A DNA stretch of 64,000 bases from Hydractinia symbiolongicarpus (GCF_029227915.1 NC_079885.1:17001001-17065000); one strand, 5' to 3'; numbered from the stretch's first letter, positions 55,309 to 64,000 are shown. Numbers and translations are program-made. The notes: generated by a model from the sequence alone, not told the origin.

Positions 55309-55414
55309 TCGAACGAAGAGTTGCATTGGCTGCCTGGATAAGGCGAGGGGGAATCGGCGTACCAAAAACAAAGACATTGACTACGAAGTAGACCCTCTTA
55401 CTATTGACAGGTAA
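55190..55414 (+). CDS. Small zinc-binding protein (treble-clef-like)
   Basis: The segment KKCLKCRHLLSLDKFRIRGN, then KSCIGCLDKARGNRRTKN, contains two C-x2-C pairs spaced about 21 residues and a basic tail. Such short zinc proteins occur next to nucleases in viruses and mobile elements. The start is uncertain: MEKKCLKC at about 55241 would give a compact 57-residue protein, overlapping the HNH-like frame. Function unknown. Confidence 0.5.
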   Translation: MMRLLECCTKRARDGDQMEKKCLKCRHLLSLDKFRIRGNSRTKSCIGCLDKARGNRRTKNKDIDYEVDPLTIDR

Positions 55415-55416
55415 AA

Positions 55417-55748
55417 TAGAGGGTTTCAAAAGGATAAAGAATACCTACTTCTATATACCTTGCTCACATACGACAGTATACGTCAGTACGCCAAACTCAT
55501 CGTAGCACCATCCGAGCATGTCAGCCAGGAAAAAGGGCGGCTTGTTAAGAGGTACCGCAAGGTACTACGTTCCTGGAGGGTAAGCTATTATTTGATCCCC
55601 TACCCATCGAATACAATACTCGAAAGACTAAGTTTTGCCCTGCCTGCAGGGGGGCTCTTGTTAGTAACCATGGGGGTGTATGGATCTGTTCCAGCTGCGC
55701 CGCGATATACCCAAAATTAGATAACAGGAAATGGGGCTATCAATAAAT
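55417..55748 (+). pseudogene. Zinc-ribbon protein, frameshifted
   Basis: The frame 55460-55720 holds the first part (LTYDSIRQYAKLIVAP, RLVKRYRKVLRSW). A frame change near 55620 leads to KTKFCPACRGALVSNHGG and WICSSCAAIYPKLDNRKWG, a C-x2-C/C-x2-C zinc ribbon of the kind found in transcription factors. The stop overlaps the CAATAAATG that starts the ATPase. It could be a transcription factor for Polinton genes (inference). Confidence 0.45.
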
Positions 55749-56367
55749 GTCATTAGACGTCGTGAAGGAATCTCACACAGCTATCTTTACAGGCCCAACA
55801 AGCTGTGGCAAGACACAATGTGTTTTGGATTTGCTCGAGAATGAGTATAGGAGACACTATCACAATATAGTGATACTGTGCCCCACTATACGGTGGAATA
55901 CTACCTATTTAGAAAGGGCCTCATTATGGAGGGAAGACTACGTGTTCCTAATAGACCCAGGAAATGAGCTGTTTGAATGGATATAAAAATTGTCCTCGCT
56001 ACTGGCAGGTGAGGAGAGTCTCTTCATAGTTGACGACATGATATGTGACGAGGGCCTCGATAAGCGTCGACAACCCCTACTTAAATTGGCTATTTCGGTA
56101 TCGCAAGCATCGCAAGCATAGTCTTTAGCTACTCACGCAGTCATATACGGCTTTGCACAAAAATTTGAGGCGACAGAAAAGGCAGTTGTTTGCCTTCTAT
56201 CCTCATGAACGCTCAGATATGAAACTGCTGGACGAGGAGACAAATTTGTTCTCAGACTGGGATGATATCAAGGACTGATCTGAAACAATCTAAACATGCG
56301 TGCCTGTATGTGAGATTGGAATACCCGAGGACTTGGAAGATTCTCGAGTGACCACGATGAAAACCTC
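55747..56367 (+). pseudogene. Polinton packaging ATPase (FtsK/HerA-type), broken
   Basis: Packaging ATPases pump DNA into capsids; this one is the A32/FtsK-HerA type. Walker A is FTGPTSCGKTQCVLDLLE at residues 14-31, Walker B is SLFIVDDMICDEGLDK (about 56013-56060). The C-terminal half in another frame reads LLTQSYTALHKNLRRQ, FYPHERSDMKLLDE and, after a further frame change, KQSKHACLYVRLEYPRTWK. Breaks: TAA at 55984, frameshift about 56110, TAG about 56126, TGA at 56276. It lies in the usual operon-like order. Confidence 0.85.
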
Positions 56368-56391
56368 CGGCTGGCTTCCTTATATTAGAAA

Positions 56392-56607
56392 ATGTCGTCG
56401 CAGGTTATGTTCAACGCAAGAATAAGAACGTTAAGGGGGGTGTACCCCGAAATGACTGTGAGGAAACCGGAATGCGACGATCCGAATGCTGTACATGCCT
56501 GGTGCCGATTCAGAGACGATACGCTGGGAATTGAGAATTATTACCTCAATCACTTCACATTACCCGACGATGATACGCGTGATCTATTCGAGGGTAACGT
56601 GAAGTGA
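56392..56607 (+). CDS. Small Polinton protein, unknown function
   Basis: A 71-codon frame starts MSSQVMFNARIRTLRG and ends DDDTRDLFEGNVK. It is acidic towards the C-terminus and lacks membrane segments. It sits 25 bp after the ATPase end, in the same direction, which supports it being real. No family recognised. Confidence 0.45.
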   Translation: MSSQVMFNARIRTLRGVYPEMTVRKPECDDPNAVHAWCRFRDDTLGIENYYLNHFTLPDDDTRDLFEGNVK

Positions 56608-56637
56608 TTGATATGTCGTAAGCAGGCGCTAATTTAA

Positions 56638-57372
56638 ACGCTCTTGTGGTAGTAAAATTACCACATCATATAGCAGAAAGGGTCCCAACAGAGGAGGGGT
56701 TTAGAGCCCCTCCTCTATTTACCCGCTTGGCTTCGAGATACGAGTTATTGAAATATCAAAAGATGGAAGCCTATGTACAAAAACAACAATTTACAAGGGA
56801 TTATAATATCCACATACCTGTACTGCGATGCTGTATAAAGTTAGCGTCGGGGACTGGATATTGTCCTACCTGCCTGGAAAATTTTAGTTATCGAGATGGA
56901 GAATACTATGAAGGATTTGAATACCCTACTGACGAAGACCTTTTAAACAGGGTAGCGTCAGGGAAATAAGCATGGGCAACACTCGCAAGAAGCGAGATTG
57001 ACGAGGATCTAGAGGCCGATATTTAAAGCCTAGGGCTCCATATCATTGCGGCTAAAAGGAACAAGTATGGTGCACTCTGTTACGAGGTCATCAAGGATAA
57101 GGAGTTGAAGCTATCGGATTTGGCTGATATATCAACAATATATCCTTAATATTCCTATACCAGATAGACGATTGGTTGATATTGACCTTGATATTGAACC
57201 TGATGTTAACAGAGGTATCGTTTTTGGGTACCCGTTTTATACTGAGCCCCCTTTGTTGTATGTAAGAGATCCGAGTAAAGAGTTGGAAGATGAACCTTTA
57301 GGGGTACTCCTAAAATTACTCTTCACCAATCCTTCACATGTTCCGGAGGTACCTGAACGTCCTCGGGAATAA
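56638..57372 (+). pseudogene. Broken Polinton ORFs of unknown function
   Basis: Frame 56646-56969 reads VVKLPHHIAERVPTEEGFRA, RYELLKYQKMEAYVQKQQF and CCIKLASGTGYCPTCLENFS (Cys pairs, possibly zinc-binding). A second stretch, 57000-57150, has SLGLHIIAAKRNKYGALCYE, and a third, 57172-57372, VDIDLDIEPDVNRGIVFGYP. These may be parts of one or two genes with stops at 56967 and 57026. The last part overlaps the 3' end of the minus-strand integrase by 50 bp. No function assigned. Confidence 0.35.
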
Positions 57373-58285
57373 GCATCAATTCTTCTGACACGAAGCTTCT
57401 TTCGGGACCGTCTTTCAAATAGTACAAAACACGACTACCTGCTACTAAGGCGTCTTTTGCACGTCCTTTCGAGTCACCGTGCTCCTCTCCTGGTTGTAGC
57501 AGACAGAGATAGAGACCATCCACAGGTAGTGGCTTTTCCTCCGGATATTCTTCGCTTTTTGCAAGCGGTACCTCATCCAGATTGATCGCCTTGTTAGGTT
57601 TCATGGTAGTCATGGTAGTCTTGGTATTATTTAGGCTTTTCACGATGCTATACAGGTTTTTCACCCATATACTGCTAGTATCCTCGGAGACCAACTCTTG
57701 CGCATCTTGCGGTTTGAAGAGCCTTTCGGCGAATACCTTGTTATAGGACTCTACAAAGGCTGTGAACGTATGGTGATACTTAATGGTAGCCCGTTTAATC
57801 TCTACCCCCTTTTCCTCTAGCAGCTTCGTTACATCTGACTTAAATTCAGAACCATTGTCACATTGAAAAATCTTGGGGTATTGTAAGGGTCCTGCCTTGT
57901 TAATGTCCCTGATCATGTCCGCGACTTCGCTAGCCTTTTTGGTACGCAGAGGTCTCGCCACCTTGTACCTTGAAGCCACGTCAATACCCGTGAGAATGTA
58001 CTTGTACGTATTGCCATATACCCTATTTTGGGGCATGTATAGTAAATCAAACTGATGCATATCATTAGGGCTTGTAATGGTGAAATGCGGGTAATTAATA
58101 CGCCTCGGGCCTTTAACGTGTCTCAGCCAGAGCAGTTGCCTACTTAGACAGTGAGTGACCTTCTTTTTTGAGAGGCCACTCTCCTTCGCGAGCAACTTGA
58201 TAGCTTTTCGTACAGTCCACAGATGTTCTGGAGTATAGTAAATTTGGCTTAGCTTTTCCGCTTCTTCTCCGGTAACGATATACAT
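57323..58285 (-). CDS. Polinton rve integrase, intact
   Basis: This enzyme inserts the element into the genome. I choose the second ATG (58285, MYIVTGEEAEKLSQ) because AATAAAG ends 2 bases before it; an ATG five codons upstream (58300) lies before that motif. The product is 320 residues. An N-terminal helical region contains ESGLSKKKVTHCL. The DDE core shows D in HQFDLLYMPQN, D in IFQCDNGSEFKS and E in AFVESYNKVFAERLF. A C-terminal small-barrel (chromo/SH3-like) segment ends VLYYLKDGPERSFVSEELM. It has no breaks, in contrast to neighbouring genes. The 3' end overlaps a plus-strand remnant. Confidence 0.93.
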   Translation of the reverse strand: MYIVTGEEAEKLSQIYYTPEHLWTVRKAIKLLAKESGLSKKKVTHCLSRQLLWLRHVKGPRRINYPHFTITSPNDMHQFDLLYMPQNRVYGNTYKYILTGIDVASRYKVARPLRTKKASEVADMIRDINKAGPLQYPKIFQCDNGSEFKSDVTKLLEEKGVEIKRATIKYHHTFTAFVESYNKVFAERLFKPQDAQELVSEDTSSIWVKNLYSIVKSLNNTKTTMTTMKPNKAINLDEVPLAKSEEYPEEKPLPVDGLYLCLLQPGEEHGDSKGRAKDALVAGSRVLYYLKDGPERSFVSEELMLIPEDVQVPPEHVKDW

Positions 58286-58315
58286 GTCTTTATTATACAT
58301 GTTATAAAAACCGTT

Positions 58316-58708
58316 TTACAGATACTTGTACGCTACAAATCCTAGCAGAGTCAAGGAGCCAAGGATAAAGGTGAGTTCCCCATCTTGTTGTGGATTGGAC
58401 GGTGTATAGTAATCCGACAATTTTGGGGCCTTCTCGTTCGAGGCAATGTAGTACTTGTACATGTCGTCATCCAACTCCCGAAGGCTCTTACCTGCCTTTA
58501 TTTGTAGTTCCCGTTGCTCGTTGAACCAGACCAGGTTGGCTTGTCTGTCCCGAACCCATTGAGCCTGAGCAACCTGGAGTTTTTCCATGGCTTCATCGTG
58601 CCGCTCCGCCTCACCGTGTCCTGAGAGCTTAGAAAACAAGAAGTTCGTGCCGCTAAAGGCTAATGCGTTGATTGCAGCACCTGCAACAAGAACAGCAATC
58701 GTTGCCAT
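58316..58708 (-). CDS. Polinton membrane protein with two terminal hydrophobic segments
   Basis: The 130-residue protein begins MATIAVLVAGAAINALAF (hydrophobic, residues 1-24) and ends LTFILGSLTLLGFVAYKYL (hydrophobic, last 20). The middle is charged and helical, with EAMEKLQVAQAQWVRDRQ and later LSDYYTPSNPQQDGE. The start follows AATAAAG with no gap, and the gene lies 6 bp after the major capsid gene. I believe this protein is conserved in related Polintons, from memory. A virion-membrane role is inference. Intact. Confidence 0.75.
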   Translation of the reverse strand: MATIAVLVAGAAINALAFSGTNFLFSKLSGHGEAERHDEAMEKLQVAQAQWVRDRQANLVWFNEQRELQIKAGKSLRELDDDMYKYYIASNEKAPKLSDYYTPSNPQQDGELTFILGSLTLLGFVAYKYL

Positions 58709-58714
58709 CTTTAT

Positions 58715-59989
58715 TTAGTACTCCACAGAGTGATACCTCCCCTCAAGTATGTTCAGCTGCGCATCTTGAAACAAGTACACATAGCACCTGAAATCCCCAG
58801 TTCCGTCGGCTTTTTTTGTCATGTGGAGGGTAATGCCGTCACTAAGCCTTTGTAGGGGTCTACCACTACCGTGAAGAGTATCATCAGGAGAGGCTCAAAA
58901 ATCGATGACGCATATCTCTCGTTGAAGAATTGGCCAATGGTCATGTTAGAGTCGTGACAATGAAAAAATGTTCACAATCTATTCGAGGTGGTCTTTGGGG
59001 AGCATCGCATGAGAGTACAACTCATTGGGTTCACCTTCAACAGTGACACTAATCTTCTCAATCTTGAGGTTGTAAAATACCTCGTTGACGCCAGCATATG
59101 GTTTCACTTTCCCGGGGTCTATAAACAGTAGTAAGACACCCTTCAAGGATTTGGCAGGAGTGTCTATTTGAAGGTTATAACTGGTATCGGCCTTTTTCTT
59201 GTAACCACCTTGCAACGGAGTATTCTTTCATAGGGTAGCGCTAGTCTTGCATATCTTAACATCATGGCACTCGCGAGACCTTCATGAGTGATCTTGTCAA
59301 ACTCCAACTTGATGTTGCCGATTTTTTACGCAGCATCGGCTGCCTTGGCTGCCGTGCTTCCCGAAGCTGCTGTCCCTGCATCTTTGATCACGTCACCGTT
59401 GGACGCGAAATGCAGGACAAACTGTAGCCTGTCATGGAGCCCTGCCTGGTAAAACGGCAAGTCCTTTGTTTGTTCAAACATCTTGCCCAATGGTATACAG
59501 AAGGTGTTGCTGTACGCTGCAGCGATGACCTTTTCTTCATCGGTCCCGAAATGGTCACTAGCATTGACCTGTAAGGCCCTAATGGTCCCGTCATTAGAGT
59601 TAATTCCCTCCAATATGAGCTTGTTATCACGACTAAATCTAGGGAGCCACAGGTCACAGTAGACTGCTGTGGTGTTATAGTCGCTAATATTCTGAATTTC
59701 ATTGCCATTTAAAGTGATACGTAAGTCTCGCACCAGGCTTTTGCCAATATTGCTGACGATGGTACGTTTCGTGTTGGTCCCCGTCAGCACCAGGTCAAAT
59801 AAGACTTAAGAGACTTCCAGGAAAAATGATATCGTTTTGCCCTATGTTGGGGATATCCACATACAGGTCCTCATTTTGATTGATCGTGCTTGGTATGTTG
59901 GATATCTGAACCCGTTGTTTTTGGCCTTTGATACCAAAAAGCTGCTTCGTTTCTGCGTATGGGTCCAATGTAGTTCCGAATGTACTCAT
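58715..59989 (-). pseudogene. Probable Polinton major capsid protein (double jelly-roll), broken
   Basis: Segments on the minus strand in order: MSTFGTTLDPYAETKQLFG (59989), NEDLYVDIPNIGQNDIIFPG, then after a frameshift near 59800 SLVRDLRITLNGNEIQN, IPLGKMFEQTKDLPFYQAG and LHDRLQFVLHFASNGDVI, further frames at 59215-58979, and a C-terminal LHGSGRPLQRLSDGITLHMT ending DAQLNILEGRYHS. The order and C-terminal pattern agree with Polinton major capsid proteins (recalled). It forms the icosahedral shell in related viruses. Stops at 59326 and 58979 and several frameshifts break it. The start is preceded by AATAAAGAT. Confidence 0.7.
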
Positions 59990-60022
59990 ATCTTTATTTT
60001 AGAGGATTTTTTTAAAATAAAG
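59990..60022. promoter_or_regulatory. 33-bp palindromic divergent promoter (capsid gene / coiled-coil gene)
   Basis: The whole gap between two divergent ATGs is 33 bp. It contains TAAAATAAAGAT and its inverse ATCTTTATTTTA as a perfect 12-bp inverted repeat (59990-60001, 60013-60024, the right arm running into the ATG). Each arm places AATAAAG just before the start codon of its gene. Confidence 0.6.
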
Positions 60023-61336
60023 ATGCCGATGAACCCAGTATTTACGCATGAGGATGATTTAGATGATGATAAAGGTGGGAGGGATGAACATGAAGATGAC
60101 CAAGATCATCCATCAACGCAACAACTCCCCGGAACACCGGGGCCTTCAACGTCAGGAAAACAACAGCAGGGAGGCGCACTTGGTAAACTCATGAGAGATA
60201 AACTAAAATCAGAGGTAAGCGATTTTTACAGCCATCTTATTATTAATAATAATTGGAACCTGGGACCTCTCGATGAAACCCGGATAGAAATGATTGTAAT
60301 TAATGGTAACTTCAAACGTGAAAGGAAACAACTTTTTTTTCAAAGATATAAGATTACAAAAAAGTAAGGGAGCGGGTTCTTAGCTTTAAGTACATTATTA
60401 AAAGCAGATGGTTTTACGGCTCAAGATGTTCGAGATATGGGCTTTACTAACTATGTCACTACATCCAACAAAATGGCAGCGATCCATAAACTTGTGCTAG
60501 AGACTGATGCCATTGTGAAGGAGGGTGAAGAGGAGGCTTCAGGTGAGATCATCCAGATGAAAACGATAGATAATATCAGGAAAGTTGTACATGATGCAGA
60601 AACCCTTACAAAAGAAACTTCATTCATTAAATTCACCAAACGTGAATTAATGGGGCTTGACCTCGAACTTCAAACCTATCAAGGTAACATTAAAAGTCTA
60701 ACAAATAAGATACTTTCGTATGATAGCGAGATTGATAAGGCAAAAGCCAGGCTGAAACAACTCAAGCATCTGAAAGATGGGGTATACGATGGTGAGATTT
60801 CTAACCTTGATAAAAAAGTAACAGAAAAGCTTGAGAAAAACATTAAAGGCATGGAGGATGAAAGGAATGCCTTACAGGAAAAGGTGAAAGAACTCAAACG
60901 TGATATTTACAGCCAGCTGAGACATTTTAAGGACACGCTGTTGAAAATTGCCGCAGATGACACGTCCCTGCTCGAGAAGCTTAAAATCCTCTTCAGTGAG
61001 CAGGGTCTGACCATAGCGAGTATCGTGTCTGCCGTTGGTCTGCTGAGTTCAACCATCGTACTCTCCGTTACGGGGGGTTCTGTCGCAGCAGGTGCAGGAG
61101 GAAGTGCCGCGTCAGGTGGAGGAAAAGGCTTTGTAGAGAAGCAACTTGAAAGGCTCGGAAACTTTCTAAAATACTTGGCAGGTAAAGCAGGTGCTGCATT
61201 GACTGGCATCATCGGTACTGGGTCTCGTTCTTTCTCAGGGTAGCGGCAACTATCGTCGAAAACGCAGCTAAACACCTATACATGGCAATCGCTGCTGCCG
61301 TTGGGTTTGTCGTGGTATATGCTGGAAATACGTAAA
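60023..61336 (+). pseudogene. Polinton long coiled-coil protein with hydrophobic tail, two breaks
   Basis: The start ATG follows AATAAAG directly. The N-terminus is low-complexity and acidic (HEDDLDDDKGGRDEHEDDQD). After a TAA at 60365, the same frame continues with STLLKADGFTAQDVRDMGF, then a long heptad-rich helix (about 60690-60960, EKVKELKRDIYSQL). A hydrophobic Gly/Ala-rich part follows (EQGLTIASIVSAVGLLSSTI). A frameshift near 61240 separates the end MAIAAAVGFVVVYAGNT, another hydrophobic helix. Similar proteins occur in related Polintons and may be internal virion or membrane-linked; that is inference. Confidence 0.65.
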
Positions 61337-61345
61337 AATCATGAT

Positions 61346-62558
61346 CTATTTAAGCCAGATGTAGGCAATGATGAGACCTTCTCCTGTCGTGATCAACACT
61401 GTTTTGGTATCCTCATGTTGTTGTTGTGGGGCTTCCATGTGTTCGGGCGCGGTATGTATAGGGGGTATGATATGCCTAGGAGGTGTAATAGGTTTGGGGG
61501 GTGTTGGGAGGTGTAGAGGGTATGGCATGTTTGAGTGGTGTAATAGGTTTGGGAGGTGTAGTATGTATAGGAGGTGGTTTGATAGCCCTCTCTGTATTCT
61601 TGACAACAGGCTTGTTATTCACATCAACTTGTACCCCCACATTTAGATTGGCAGGTGCTATGGCGATATTATTATTATTATACCCTATAATTTTACCTAT
61701 ACGCAAGTTCATGTCTGAGGGCAACATGTACACGCTGGGCATGACGGCAAAGTTTACCGGTGTCCGGACATATTGAAGCACCTTCTGGAATTCTGTGATG
61801 TCATGCCCCACATTCTCCTGACGTTGTACCATGGCTTTAAATTTTCGCAACAAAATTTGCCTTGCTGTGTAGTTGTCCGCACCAGACCCGATTAAGGATG
61901 CCTTGGCCCCTGCCTGCGATCCAAGCAACAAGACCACGTAAACCCTAATACTCTCGCTTAGTTTGGCTAGACCTTCCGAAGTCAAACCCTGACTTGTTGG
62001 TATGATAAATTTGGCCCAATCACCGTCGACTTGAGGTCACCAACGGTCGTTGGTGAGTGATGACATGACAGCCTTGAACTTTTACAGACTATTAGGATCT
62101 GCACTATATTCGTAGCATACTTGTGCATACCCTGATGTGGAATGGGGATTTTTATACTGAGAAAAACCGTCATCATACGGCATGGGTACCTTCATCCTGG
62201 TAAGGATGCGGCGCATGTGGTAATAGACATGGAATTTAAAGATCGAGTTGACAAGGGGTACGGAGCCCATCATGTGCTTAGCAGAGATGCCCAAAGCCGT
62301 TGTTGCAGAATGGGTAGCGAAATTAACCTGTATATTCCAATAGTCCAAGGCTTGTCCTGTCCAACCCACCCTAACAGGATCATTTAGCAAATTGGTGAGG
62401 ATTTTGATAGCATATTTGCTAAATTCAGGGAATGCCACAGAAATCTGCGATTCTGTAGACACGTACAGATCCTGATGCTCCAGGTTTGTGATACCAAATG
62501 GCCATTCTCCCCTATTGGATTTGTACTTTGCCTTGGGATTGTACGAATACATGTTCAT
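61346..62558 (-). pseudogene. Conserved Polinton structural-like protein with Pro-rich C-terminus, broken
   Basis: From the ATG at 62558 the frame reads KSNRGEWPFGITNLEHQDLY, DPVRVGWTGQALDYWNI, KHMMGSVPLVNSIFKFHVYY. After a frameshift near 62085 comes GLAKLSESIRVYVVLLLGSQ and SVYMLPSDMNLRIGK (61985-61600). A proline-rich segment (PPKPITPLKHAIPSTPP) crosses another frame change near 61500 to an end with VLITTGEGLIIAY. I recall this as a conserved cnidarian Polinton protein but cannot name its role; a capsid accessory function is possible. Confidence 0.6.
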
Positions 62559-62581
62559 CCTTTTCTTCTAACAAGAAAGGG
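62559..62581. promoter_or_regulatory. 23-bp palindromic divergent intergenic region
   Basis: Two ATGs diverge across only 23 bp. CCTTTTCTT and AAGAAAGGG form a near-perfect inverted repeat around CTAAC, so each gene starts after an AGAAAAGG- or AGAAAGGG-type purine run. It echoes the AATAAAG arrangement at 59990-60022 with a different motif. Confidence 0.5.
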
Positions 62582-63251
62582 ATGAAGCAACTATACGTCA
62601 CTGATAATGATAAACCTACGATATTTGAAGACTACCTGGGGCAGGATACAAGAATTGCCCTGAAATCGATAAGTGTCAGGCCCGTATGGCTGAACCTTTA
62701 CAGTGACAATGAAATCGTCATCCGTAAAATAGGGCCCGATCAGAGGGAGATTAGGATTGAAATCATGAACAGCCTGTATAGGATCGAGGATTTGGCGGCA
62801 ATTGTGAACAGTCAGGCACAGGAGAGGATTAAGCTGTTTGTCCTTAAAAATGCACTCTGCAGGCTCCGTGTCAGTGACGAGTACTCGGTGGTGATTCATC
62901 GACAGCTGCAAGAGCTCTTGGGTCTACCCTACGATCCTATTAAAAAGTACTATATGATGGGTGACTATGATGCATACTACAGGACCGACGTTTATATTAG
63001 ACTACAACTCGTTTGCCCCCAGTTGGACGAAGACGACTGCCTACTTGACGGTAAAAAGTCTAAAATTTTGGCCTTGCTTCCCACCAAGGAGCTAAACGCT
63101 TGGGGGATATGCTGACCTGGTCCTGGGACACCCCGATATACCTACCCCTGAAAGGTTCGACAAATCGTCTCGAGTTCATGTTAACAGATGAATTTCACCA
63201 TGAGAAAAACGTTTTGTTCACCGGATTAACGATGCATCTATTGATAGAATA
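62582..63251 (+). pseudogene. Probable Polinton minor capsid (penton-like) protein, frameshifted
   Basis: The start MKQLYVTDNDKPTIFEDY follows the purine run. Later segments are LNSQ-like IVNSQAQERIKLFV, QELLGLPYDPIKKYYM with GDYDAYYRTDVYIRLQL, and DDCLLDGKKSKILALLP. A frameshift near 63105 separates TWSWDTPIYLPLKGSTNRLE and EKNVLFTGLTMHLLIE, ending at TAA 63249-63251, which lies in the AATAAAG of the next gene. The layout (LGxP, YxGD, DG-x-S-x-L-A-x-x-P, then PLYFPL-like) fits Polinton minor capsid proteins from memory; a jelly-roll fold is expected. Confidence 0.6.
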
Positions 63252-63254
63252 AAG

Positions 63255-63752
63255 ATGAACGATGTGACTAAGTTGTATCCGAATCTACCAAGTGCACCTG
63301 CGGAGGATGATACTATCCACGAAACCCAAAATTATAGACTTGATCAGATCAGAGGGATTGAAAAGTATCTGCGAGATGAGATCAAGGAGCGGAACAGACT
63401 TGCAAAAAAGTTCAAGATGTACGGTACCTGGGTGAGGTATTGCAATCATGGACTGCTGAGTGTCAGCATTATAACCTCGGGTGTTGGGATCGGGGCGTTG
63501 GCTTCGGGCCTCGGTGTTCCGATCTGTATTGCTATGGGAGGTATCACAATAGCTGTAGGTATAGAGCAAGCCGGTCTGCGGAATGCCGGGAAGAGGTTGG
63601 GTGTGAAATCCAAAAAACATGAGACTATAAGATTACTTGAGGAGACGAAGCTTAACTCTATAATCGATCTCATCTCAAAAGCAATTGAGAATGGAGTCAT
63701 CAGCGACTATGAGTTTACCCTTGAATTTCCAGATAAATTCGGATACAAATAA
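63255..63752 (+). CDS. Polinton membrane protein with glycine-rich hydrophobic core, intact
   Basis: The 165-residue product starts 0 bases after AATAAAG. An N-terminal soluble part (KLYPNLPSAPAEDD, helical EKYLRDEIKERNRLAKKF) leads to a long hydrophobic stretch with VGIGALASGLGVPICIAMGG (residues 70-105), then a C-terminal charged helix (KKHETIRLLEETKLNSIIDL). No breaks. It resembles small membrane proteins conserved in cnidarian Polintons (recalled). Role in the virion membrane is inference. Confidence 0.7.
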   Translation: MNDVTKLYPNLPSAPAEDDTIHETQNYRLDQIRGIEKYLRDEIKERNRLAKKFKMYGTWVRYCNHGLLSVSIITSGVGIGALASGLGVPICIAMGGITIAVGIEQAGLRNAGKRLGVKSKKHETIRLLEETKLNSIIDLISKAIENGVISDYEFTLEFPDKFGYK

Positions 63753-64000
63753 AACTTTATTTTAAAACGTGACTATATTTTTAAAGAACGAAATCTAAAC
63801 TAACATGTGCGAGAATATAAATACATAAAAAGAGCAGCTAGAGGACTGGGGAAGATATAAACAAATATGGTAACCACATCCTCCCCCCTAGCTGCCTAAA
63901 TATCTTATATATAACAAATACGTGATGAACTATAAAAGTGTCAACAAATGTATAACATAATGTCTTTATGTTTCTTATTTAAATGTTCGTTATGATATCA
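63753..64000. other. Right flank of the Polinton coding region; hairpin at 63834-63895
   Basis: No coding. GCAGCTAG (63834-63841) and CTAGCTGC (63888-63895) form the base of a GC-richer hairpin inside AT-rich sequence. The Polinton TIR may lie here or beyond the window; it has no visible match at the left flank. Confidence 0.5.

Larger units (their letters stand above)
50800..63760. mobile_element. Polinton/Maverick virus-like transposon, mostly decayed
   Basis: The region holds the diagnostic Polinton set: protein-primed DNA polymerase B, rve integrase, packaging ATPase and capsid proteins, plus accessory virion-like proteins. Plus-strand genes lie at 50860-56970 and 60023-63752; minus-strand genes lie at 57323-59989 and 61346-62558. 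Genes are tightly packed with gaps of tens of bases or less. TIRs were not found; the right end may lie beyond the window. Most genes carry stops or frameshifts. The expected adenain-type protease was not recognised. Confidence 0.92.

Noticed and set aside
60439-61275. Minus-strand frames opposite the coiled-coil gene
   Set aside because: Low-complexity serine-rich shadows of the plus-strand coiled-coil.

Overview
The window is AT-rich, intron-bearing animal DNA dominated by transposable elements. The mix of Polinton/Maverick, Helentron, P-element/THAP, Kolobok-like, Ty3/Gypsy, several LINE families, a tyrosine-recombinase element and a probable IS3EU-type transposon suggests an early-branching metazoan. 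A cnidarian (hydrozoan-like) is my best guess, inferred from how familiar the Polinton and LINE proteins look; no database search was possible. Only one ordinary host gene is clear: acireductone dioxygenase (ADI1, minus strand, 22258-22812), which has an uninterrupted coding sequence.

Layout. 1-1860 is a decayed LINE on the minus strand. 1892-5600 is a decayed Helentron (Rep, PIF1-like helicase, AP-endonuclease-like C terminus). 5600-9340 has no supported gene, only short repeats. 9345-11673 is a THAP/P-element transposase pseudogene, facing a minus-strand C2H2 zinc-finger gene remnant (12029-13927). 14704-17536 is a Mutator-like non-autonomous element with minisatellite terminal inverted repeats (TIRs) and a 9-bp target-site duplication (TSD). 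18686-19893 holds a GGCAAGG repeat copy and a LINE 3' end. ADI1 follows, then another LINE 3' end (23480-23945). 24000-29660 is gene-poor with minisatellites and a 795-bp TIR element (26266-27060). A minus-strand LINE (29660-36330) is split by a very young Ty3/Gypsy element (30480-35910) with identical 160-bp LTRs and a gag-pol reading frame interrupted only by UGA followed by CUA. 37440-39440 carries a tyrosine recombinase pseudogene and a Ulp1-like protease pseudogene.

40921-46615 is an apparently complete 5.7-kb DNA transposon: long TIRs, a 6-bp TSD, an intact integrase-like DDE transposase and, convergent to it, a four-exon gene for a HECT-type ubiquitin ligase that still has its catalytic cysteine. 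47026-49448 is a Kolobok-like TTAA element carrying a THAP exon and interrupted by a 917-bp CpG-rich TIR element.

50800-63760 is a Polinton/Maverick. It encodes a protein-primed DNA polymerase B (palm region deleted), an HNH-like protein, zinc-binding proteins, a packaging ATPase, an rve integrase, a probable double-jelly-roll major capsid protein, a probable minor capsid protein, and several membrane or coiled-coil virion-like proteins. Most genes are broken, but the integrase and two small membrane proteins are open. Six of its genes share AATAAAG placed 0-3 bases before ATG, and two divergent gene pairs are separated by tiny palindromic intergenic regions (33 and 23 bp). This looks like an uncharacterised compact promoter and/or polyadenylation arrangement and is the most interesting signal in the window, together with the HECT ligase transposon and the UGA-CUA retroelement.
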